In this document: positions 8,275 to 14,691 of the stretch, one piece after another | How positions within the stretch are numbered: position 1 is the stretch's first letter | How the letters are laid out: every line of letters starts with the position of its first letter | From: Phoronis ovalis | Taxonomy: Eukaryota; Phoronida; Phoronidae | Assembly: GCA_028565635.1 (NCBI GenBank) | Contig: JAOXYB010031020.1 | Coordinates: 1-14,691 of the forward strand | Reading direction: 5' to 3' | Length of the DNA stretch: 14,691 nt | Notes under the pieces: generated by a model | Databases searched by the model: none | What the model saw: only the letters and a program-made list of their open reading frames with translations | Told to the model about the DNA's origin: nothing | Position numbers and translations under genes: made by a program

Positions 8275-9917
8275 AAATAACTACATACATGACTGCATAA
8301 CTAATGTGACAGTCCTCATTACAAGTGAGACGTCGTCACAAACGAAATACCACTATTCCACAGGTAATATTTCGTTGCAAACGGTAGTAATATTATTTTC
8401 AGTTTGGAGTTACGGTTACAAGGTTTACCCTTGATAATAAAAACACCGTGCTCTCCACGGTTTTTGTCCTGTGAAAAGCTTTCGAACGGCACTCTGCCTT
8501 ATTCTGTGATGTCTTCCATTCGGTTACGCCAAGGAGTTTATCAGTTGCACTATTCTTTATCATTACCCAAGTTCAAAATGCCAGTCAATATTATGATTGC
8601 CATTGCAAACTGTTACACACAACGCTATTTTGACCTCACTAAGCATCATTTGTAATCAGTGAAATGTGTCACCATGGCGGTTAAATACACCTGGTGTGAG
8701 TTTTTTGTCTTATTTCTGAAGTCTAAATTCTCTTCAATTTTTAATTTTGGAATATTCAAAGATAACATGAATTTCAAATATTTTGGGGCTCGACATTATT
8801 TTCATTCTAAATTTGTATTCATCTATAGTGTTTTTAGTGAGAAATTTCTTAACAATTACTAATCACTCCATTTCTTTAGCTCAGGCGCATGTTCAAATGG
8901 GGGCCAACACTTTTTAATATGTCTCGAAGTTTATGGATACCTGCCAGTACAGGTATATCTCGTAGATATAGATATAATAGGACAATGATAACATTATATT
9001 ATACGGTTTGTGCACCAAACAATTAAATATTAAATACTGGTAATAGGCCAGGGCAAAGAGTACTTGTAAAACTGGATTCCAAAAATTATACCTGGAAATA
9101 TCGTAGCTGTGACCTGATTTGTACTCTCAGGTACTATTAGTGGCAGATAACTTGTGACTTTTGATACCAGTGTTACTTATAACTCAAACTGTTCCATCCT
9201 CTCACGATTTACTTGAATAAACTACTTGTTAATCGATTCAGTTTTTGCTTTTTGCGCTTTACTTTTCCCTAAAACATTATCATGGTTAGGATCGAATATC
9301 AAGCGTTCAAGAACTATCCTGTAGAGTAAAAAGGATAGCTTAATAAGGTAAAAAACGATAGAGCCATATTCGCTTGCTCGTCACCGTCAAGACATTTTAA
9401 AATTTTTTAAAAAGAAATTCTAAGGAAATTTTCCCCATAAAAGGCACTCTGCCAGTATCAAGTCCAATTTTTTTTTGTTTAAACTCTTGCAGTTTTCAAA
9501 AAAATGACTCTATTTATTAATTTATGAAAATAACATTTCTAACTTTGTTATGAAAGTTTTATTTAAAGCTTCATTTGATCTCACTGACTTTGATTTTGAG
9601 TACAATGAGTACTCAAACAGATGTGCAGAAATTCATACTGATTCATGCAGCTTTGATTTAAAATAGGATTAATACAACTCAATTATAGAAAAAGATTCAA
9701 AAAGTACTTTACAAGTGAAATTTATTTTATAACCGTATCAGAGAACCGTGACTGTATCTATGAATAACATAACACAAAAAATAAAAGATTTCGTTGCTAT
9801 TTTTGTAGAAAGTGAATTTATAATAGCATTGAACATTCCTTTTTGAGTACCTGTTCCCTCTATAAAACGAATAAAGAAAGTGCAAGCCTAGAAATTGAAA
9901 TAAAATTATTGAAGGGG
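8275..9917. other. Intergenic, no confident gene
   Basis: No exon set can be supported. The most gene-like spot is ATG 8674 in the strong context GTCACCATGG, opening a 63-residue frame with a possible donor CTG|GTGTGAG at 8693 after only seven codons. The peptide is unlike any family I know and no partner exon is visible. A CRE-like GACGTCGTCAC lies at 8329-8339. A perfect 9-base inverted repeat (TTTGAGTAC/GTACTCAAA) with a 5-base loop lies at 9595-9617. Confidence 0.4.
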
Positions 9918-10180
9918 TAGGTACCCCCCCCCCCCCAAGGTACAATGCTCGACTTAAATCGGCAATGGTCGCTGCTCGCACTTAGTAACAAGAAAAATTG
10001 ACAAAAAAAAAAAAAAAAAACGTCGTCAAAACAAAATAGTGCACTAAATTTAAAAAGATATCCAAAATAATGTTCGCCAAAAGACAATGCTCGCTGCTCG
10101 CACTTAACAAATACCAAGGCAATGCTCGCTGCTAGCGATTAACAGACCAAATGCTCGTTGCTCGCGATACCCCCCCCCCC
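9918..10180. repeat. ATGCTCGCTGCTCGC direct-repeat array bounded by poly-C tracts
   Basis: Five units built on CAATGCTCGCTGCTCGCACTTAAC start near 9943, 9963, 10085, 10120 and 10149. The first is shortened and the last two have CGATTAAC/CGATAC tails. A 13-C run (9924-9936) and an 11-C run (10170-10180) bound the array, and an 18-A run (10003-10020) interrupts it. All units share one orientation. The CG-containing unit is striking against the AT-rich surroundings. Open frames across it are low-complexity and not gene-like. Confidence 0.7.
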
Positions 10181-11079
10181 TACAGCCCTCATGATTAATT
10201 CCTGAACATCAAAAATAAGAGAAGGATTTAAAAAACAGTGAAAAAAAAAATATCAAAATTAAATTTTATCAGATCCCTGGAGTCAGAGATTTTAGTAGCA
10301 TGAAATATCACAGTATTGATATTGACGTTATTCGGACGACAATATTTATTTATATTTGAAACGTAGAAGAGTTGCTAATGAAATGTTGTCCTTTAAATAT
10401 CTGCGGCATAAAACAATAAAATAAATTAAAGGTACTAAATAATGTGAAAAATGTGAAAAGGTGTTTTACCTGCCACATGATTATGAAATCAGTAACAAGG
10501 GTATTAAGTTAAAAACATATTTTTTATAAATGTAAAGGACATTTCAGTTATGGAAGTACTTAACAATCCACCTCTTTGCAGGTCAAAGAAACATGGCTTT
10601 TCTAACTAATGTAATGAAAATACAGAAGAAAATTGTGATAGCCTTGTTTTAGTATTTTACAACTTGTGCTGGAATGAACGTAGCACGGAAATGTGTATTC
10701 TTTGTTGCTGCAGATCTAACTTGAATTGATGCCAGAATCAAATGTTTCATCATCTGAAATTGTGTACTGTAGTATACAGCATATAATTAATCAAATATAA
10801 ATTTGTCCAAAAATATTTTCATCAATGGCCAAATAAGAATTATTTTTTGACTTAATTTAATTTATATTTGGTTTTAATCTTATCTCTTTGCATTGAGGTG
10901 CCATCAAATGAATATCATTATGACACAGACAAGTTTATGAATATTGCATACAGTTGTCCTAAAAAAATAATAAACAGTTTCCAGGCTGGTTCCATTGCAA
11001 TATATTATATAATATTAAAATTTTATGAATACAAGGTTAATCATGCCATTATCAAAAATGTCTCGGTTCAGTTGTGTTA
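10181..11079. other. Intergenic / possible 3' region of the minus-strand secreted-protein gene
   Basis: No further cysteine module or convincing exon is visible on the minus strand downstream of the stop at 11080. A minus-strand AATAAA (TTTATT on plus, near 10345) could serve as a distant polyadenylation signal. The plus-strand open frame covering 10868-11176 runs antisense over the Thr codons of the next gene and is a by-product. Confidence 0.35.
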
Positions 11080-11432
11080 TCAAATAGCTACAGTTGGTTT
11101 CGCAGTAGTTGTAGTCGTCCTAGTAGCTGGCGGTGTGGTAACACCACAGTTGAAGTTGTCCCAATGTAGTATTTGACCTTGCGAACAAAGTGATCCAGAA
11201 CACCAATTTCCAGACTGACCCCGCGTCAATTCTTCACCATCCTGATATAACCGACCATTACTGAAACAGGCACCAGGTGGTGTCATAGTTGTTGTGGTTT
11301 GTGGCGGAGTGATAACCGATGTAGTAATCATACATCCCTTATGGTAGCGGTAAGAAGTTATGCCATAATGACAATATGTAACCTTGCAGCCGTTATCTTC
11401 CATGATGGAGTTATCCGGCGAGTACCATTTAC
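11080..11432 (-). CDS. Secreted protein exon 2: rest of module 3, module 4 and Thr tail
   Basis: The minus-strand acceptor ACATTTAG ends at 11433, and the exon opens with GT, completing the split Gly codon. It continues KWYSPDNSIMEDNGC, reconstructing a module like number 1, which supports the junction. Module 4 has the widest first spacing (21 residues). The frame closes at TGA 11082-11080 after a Thr-rich tail. Confidence 0.72.
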
Positions 11433-12465
11433 CTAAATGTGATTAACATTATTATTTTCGATGATAATAAGATCATTATTTACAACTGTCATGTCATATT
11501 TTTGTTAAAAAATTTAGATTTTTTTTTCATATGTGAAAGGAAATGCCTTGACACTCATTCAAATTTGTCTGTGTATACTTGGTAAACATTGTCAAATTTA
11601 AGAAAATCAGGTTGAAAAGAAAACTCGTGTAACATACAAACCAATATGTAAGCAAAACATTATAACGGTCGATTTTATTCAGCTTTTTCCTACAGTCAAC
11701 TTTAATTAATTAAACCGTCTGCTTTCATAATAGAAAAATGATAAATACTATAATAATTCTAAGCAAATGTTCGTTCATTAACGGAAGGAAATGAAATTTA
11801 AATGGATGTTGCATTGTTTTGACCTATTATCACCTTTTATATACATGCAAACGTAGAACAAAGACTCGGCATCACATTTGTTCAAATAGAAACGCCCTGT
11901 GCAACCTTTTTAGGAAGCCTCTGAACTTATATATCTGGTTTTAAAACTTATTTTGAACAGTTCTCGAGTAAACTCATTTACCTTTATAGAAACATCCATA
12001 TGGTGTCGTTGTCGTAGTGGGCCTGGTCGTCGTAGTAATTGCTGGCGTGGTAGTCATACATGATGGTTTTGTTTCATACTTGATAACTCCAATATGGCAA
12101 CGCACCACCAGGCATTCTGTTTCTTTTATGATACTAAATGGTCCATATACTGTCTTCTCATAGACGCACGTGTGATGGTTGCCACCTGTTGTTGTTGTAC
12201 GAAGAGGGGTTCTTGTATAACCATAAATACATTCAAATGTATCAATATACATGACTTGTCCAAGACGATCACAATACACAGGGCATATTCCGTCTTCTAT
12301 CATGGACCCGCGTGCAAAGAACTTTCCTTTGTAATAGCATCCATTAGGCGACGTAGTCGTCTTCATCATTTTTGTGGATGGCAGTGGCGCTGATGATGAC
12401 ATTGGTACACCATAAACTTCGACTACCAACATGGCAAACAGTGCAATGATCATTATACTATTCAT
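11080..12465 (-). CDS. Secreted Thr-rich protein with four four-cysteine modules (two exons)
   Basis: Minus-strand exons 12465-11982 and 11432-11080 join in phase 1 to give 278 residues plus TGA. The start is ATG 12465; the frame runs a little further upstream but has no earlier ATG there. Residues 1-19 (MNSIMIIALFAMLVVEVYG) form a signal peptide, so the product should enter the secretory route. Four modules follow: Cys 43/61/65/79, 100/118/123/136, 158/177/182/195 and 217/239/244/257, with spacing C-x17-21-C-x3-4-C-x12-13-C. Modules 1 and 3 start with a shared GC[YF]YKG motif, and linkers are Thr/Pro-rich and likely O-glycosylated. The module resembles half of a von Willebrand factor C domain, and the layout suggests an extracellular matrix, mucus or shell-associated protein. 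That role is inferred; I do not recognise a named family. The intron splits module 3. The protein ends in a Thr-rich tail like the linkers, so another downstream exon is possible. Confidence 0.75.
11433..11981 (-). other. Intron of the secreted-protein gene
   Basis: This 549-base interval is bounded by a minus-strand GT (11981-11980) and AG (11434-11433). It is AT-rich with no open frame of note. Joining across it keeps phase and completes a cysteine module. Confidence 0.7.
11980..12465 (-). CDS. Secreted protein exon 1: signal peptide, modules 1-2 and start of module 3
   Basis: The coding part runs from ATG 12465 to 11982, followed by the donor AAAG|GTAAAT with GT at 11981-11980. The minus-strand ATG has A at -3. 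The exon ends inside the motif PYGCFYKG of module 3, and reading on past the donor gives only four more residues before a stop. Confidence 0.75.
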
Positions 12466-12514
12466 GCTTCTTAACGGTGTGTACAAACGAGTGATACTTA
12501 GCTAGGCGGATGTA

Positions 12515-12524
12515 ATATATAAAA
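12515..12524 (-). promoter_or_regulatory. Candidate TATA box of the secreted-protein gene
   Basis: On the minus strand the sequence reads TTTTATATAT about 50 bases upstream of the ATG at 12465. A start site about 30 bases downstream would give a leader of roughly 20-25 bases. The local AT content makes chance TATA matches likely. Confidence 0.3.
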
Positions 12525-13170
12525 TCTAATCGGTATATATTGGGAAACGTCATGTGGACTGATTCCGATTCGTGACACATTGTTCTTAGTCTAATTATTA
12601 CGGCTGATATGAGCTCCAGTGTGTACCTTTCCAATAATATGATCATGTAATACATTATAAATGAGAATTTTTAAAAAGTAATTTGGATTACATGTACCTG
12701 TAAAATAGATTCACAGTTACTTTAGAGTTGTTGAATCACGGGATTTGATTTAGATAAGGAAATATGTAACAGAGACTAATAATTACTATTGCATTATGAT
12801 TAACAATGAAATTATAAATTATAATTACAAAATAAATCTCATCCGAGGTGATATTCGAATCAAATAATAATTCCCATGTGAATATACCGTCACATTTTTA
12901 GGGTACGTCATTCCTGTATTAACTTTATCTGTTCCATTGATTCCTGAAAATCGTTGTTTCATCATCTCATCATTCTATTCTAAACCGATTCCATAATTTC
13001 ATATTTGCAAATCTGACAGCTTTAAAATTTTTATTTCGGTCATCATTAAGATGGGACTAAAACGGTTCTGAAATTTTCAATTATAGTCTATTACTCAGTT
13101 ACACTATGTACTGATAAGCGTTTCCGAATGCCACACTCTAATGCTATGGCCATTTAGTACTGACATGACA
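12525..13170. other. Intergenic, no supportable gene
   Basis: AT-rich sequence upstream of the secreted-protein gene. I see no conserved exon, RNA gene or clear repeat before the inverted-repeat element that begins near 13171. Confidence 0.45.
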
Positions 13171-13228
13171 CTACTACCGTAGGGTCATGGCCCAGATAAT
13201 GTTAAAACCAGTAGAAATTGGACTCTTG
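13171..13228 (+). repeat. Left inverted repeat of the 13.2-14.2 kb element
   Basis: 58 bases including CTACTACCGTAGGGTCATGGCC and GTTAAAACCAGTAGAA, both exact in the partner copy. The five mismatches lie between and after these blocks. Confidence 0.75.
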
Positions 13229-13500
13229 GAAAAACACTCAACGTATGTAAAAAAATTCAATAAATTCAAACCAAAATTGTTGTCTTGTTTATCCGTGATA
13301 CTCGCAGCTTCTTGTGTTATCTGCCACATAAGGGCTTCTTATATGCTATTGTTATTGTATTAAAGCAAAAGGGCAGCATTCGAATCCATTTGTAGAAATA
13401 GTAGCACTGGTCCAATATTAGCACTAATAATAGGACCAATATCTGACGTATTGCTCCCCGGGGGAGAGTACTTGCCCGGGAGGTACTCAAGTGATTTTTT

Positions 13501-13650
13501 GGTGGGGGTATGCAGCCCAGTTGAAATTTTTGGATTTGGATTGTATACTTCTTACTGTAATTTTTTGGATTGCTACCGTAAAGCTATTGAAATATTTGGA
13601 TTGCTACTCACTGCTTACAGCAAATAATTTGGATTAATTTTAGGTTTGAC
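13501..13650 (-). repeat. Second copy of the AATCCAAA repeat module, inverted relative to 8 kb
   Basis: TTGGTGGGGGTATGCAGCCCA, then GAAATTTTTGGATTTGGATT, GGATTGCTACCGTAAAG and CAAATAATTTGGATTAATTTTAGGT, follow the same order as the reverse complement of 8274-8125. The order and the near-identity of long blocks show common descent rather than simple AT-rich similarity. Confidence 0.75.
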
Positions 13651-14107
13651 AAGACAACAATTTTGGTTTGAATTTATTGAATTTTTTCAGAAGCACCCAA
13701 TGAGGATAATTTTTGTGGCTTGATATAGCAAACCAAAATATTTTTTACATGTTTCATGCTTAGTTAAGCCATTTGGGAATGTAGCTTGGAAGGCCATATC
13801 TCTGTTCCCCACTCTCCAGCTTGAAGCTGAATTTTTTTAAATTCACCAGCCAGCTAAAAATGTGGAGAACTCTTATCTGTTAGCTGAAATTTGCAAAACA
13901 GAAGATGTTGTTTTATAGGGTTTCTCCCTTACATGCATCATTTAGTGGTGTTGATGTACAGAATCATATCTGTTCCTCATTACAAGCGGGATAAACTGTT
14001 TAAGGTTTACCAGCCAGCCAGACTCATCTGGGGAACAGATATTTATATGAGGAACAGACTCGGTGGGTGCTTCAGTCCGATTTTTTGACACACGGTGAGT
14101 GCTGTTG

Positions 14108-14165
14108 CAAGAGGCCAACTTCTACTGGTTTTAACACTATGTAGGCCATGACCCTACGGTAGTAG
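14108..14165 (-). repeat. Right inverted repeat of the 13.2-14.2 kb element
   Basis: Reverse complement partner of 13171-13228. Weaker similarity seems to continue outward (CATGA..C before CTACTACCG on both sides), so the true terminus may lie 10-15 bases further out. Confidence 0.75.
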
Positions 14166-14390
14166 GTCATCATGATGAAGCCAGGACTAACTTAAAACTA
14201 ACAAAGAGAACTTGCACTTAACAAGGTATAACCAATACTACAAATAATTGATAAATTTACTAGTTACAGTGTACATACTATCAGCTAATGTGGTTTACAA
14301 TACTTTAGTATAGCACACATCGGACCCTACTATTGACAGCCGTAAGCCGTAGTGTGTCCATAGTAAGGTCATGCTTGCAGGACTAACATG
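14158..14390. repeat. Partial direct duplication of the element's right flank
   Basis: AGTAGGTCAT...CAGGACTAAC at 14161-14191 is echoed by AGTAAGGTCATG...CAGGACTAAC at 14362-14387, with CAGGACTAAC exact at 14182 and 14378. This suggests a second, degraded terminus of the same family just outside the first. Confidence 0.45.
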
Positions 14391-14691
14391 AACCACGCGC
14401 TATATTCACTTTGGGTATCTTCCCACAGAGTATTGAAACATAAAATACAATAAAACATATAAACTTCAGTTTTACTACACCTTGCATATCATATTCGCTA
14501 TATGGCTACTGTAACATCAAACAAACTAAGAACATATCATTACGTAATAAAAGAACAAAGGAACTGGTTACTGTACAGTTATTGTTCACAATGAAGTTAT
14601 TGTGAGTCTATACCAGTCAATACAACAGCTACACTATAATGACAATTTGTAATAATTATCATATTGCTTCTGAAATGTGTGCACATAATAT
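14391..14691. other. Intergenic, nothing recognised
   Basis: AT-rich sequence to the right edge. I see no exon, RNA gene or repeat that I can support. Confidence 0.4.

Larger units (their letters stand above)
13171..14165. mobile_element. Non-autonomous transposon-like element with 58-bp inverted ends
   Basis: The left end 13171-13228 (starting CTACTACCGTAGGGTCATGG) matches the reverse complement of 14108-14165 at 53 of 58 positions. The enclosed 0.9 kb has no transposase-like reading frame, which fits a MITE-like or foldback element. Inside are a near-perfect hairpin at 13408-13438, a GC-rich segment with CTCCCCGGGGGAG at 13454-13466, and the GGATTTGGATT module (13501-13650) shared with 7918-8274. 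A 3' part carries related pieces in both orientations: ATATCTCTGTTCCCCA near 13797 is mirrored by TGGGGAACAGATAT near 14029, and TTYACCAGCCAGC recurs directly. No target-site duplication is obvious, so the exact ends are uncertain. An alternative reading is a chance inverted pair of a shorter repeat. Confidence 0.65.

Noticed and set aside
9727-10117. Two overlapping minus-strand open frames with Gly and Phe runs
   Set aside because: The Gly and Phe runs are translations of the poly-C and poly-A tracts in the repeat array.
9918-10180. CRISPR-like array
   Set aside because: Units are unevenly spaced and variable, there is no constant spacer length, and the window is eukaryotic.
10868-11176. 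Plus-strand frame with a Val-rich C-terminus
   Set aside because: The Val-rich part is antisense to Thr codons of the secreted-protein gene; the rest lacks features.
12094-12393. 99-codon plus-strand frame rich in Cys and His
   Set aside because: It is fully antisense to secreted-protein exon 1, whose signal peptide, splice junction and repeated modules are coherent.
12466-12486. Seven-residue upstream extension of the secreted protein
   Set aside because: It starts at a TTG; the first true ATG is at 12465 and directly opens a clean signal peptide.
13891-14088. 65-codon plus-strand frame inside the inverted-repeat element
   Set aside because: It has no transposase or reverse-transcriptase motif and spans non-coding sub-repeats of the element.

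Overview
This is an AT-rich eukaryotic nuclear DNA window. The genes have short exons with GT-AG introns, and the intergenic DNA is full of degenerate, non-coding repeats. Gene content and repeat style suggest an invertebrate, most likely a lophotrochozoan such as a bivalve mollusc. The taxon is an inference: no rRNA or mitochondrial marker is present.

Layout, left to right. (1) 884-1115, minus strand: first coding exon of a membrane-anchored protein that I recognise with moderate confidence as ABHD13-like. The rest of the gene lies off the left edge. (2) About 1116-1530: compact head-to-head promoter interval with a perfect CACGTG palindrome, followed by a probable non-coding first exon of the next gene that ends at a strong donor at 1530. 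(3) 3025-6248, plus strand: a complete six-coding-exon microsomal epoxide hydrolase gene (EPHX1 type). Every junction keeps frame and gives a 464-residue protein with the full active site (Asp231, Glu408, His435, Tyr303, Tyr379). Its long intron 1 holds repeat debris, including two clusters of an ATTCACC heptamer. (4) 6670-11079: intergenic DNA without a convincing gene. It contains a 350-bp AATCCAAA-rich repeat with inverted ends (7918-8274) and a poly-C-bounded array of ATGCTCGCTGCTCGC units (9918-10180). (5) 11080-12465, minus strand: a two-exon gene for a small secreted protein of 278 residues. It has a signal peptide and four copies of a four-cysteine module joined by Thr/Pro-rich linkers; I do not recognise a named family. 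(6) 13171-14165: a roughly 1-kb element bounded by 58-bp inverted repeats. It contains a second, oppositely oriented copy of the 8-kb repeat module and looks like a non-autonomous, MITE-like or foldback transposon. A related fragment follows near 14350-14390.

The genes show no obvious shared pathway. EPHX1 and the ABHD13-like protein are both membrane-anchored alpha/beta-hydrolase-fold enzymes sharing a divergent promoter region, which may or may not mean co-regulation. The most unusual items are the secreted Thr-linked cysteine-repeat protein and the nested repeat families. I found no evidence of a prokaryotic-style defence system, CRISPR array, virus or RNA gene.
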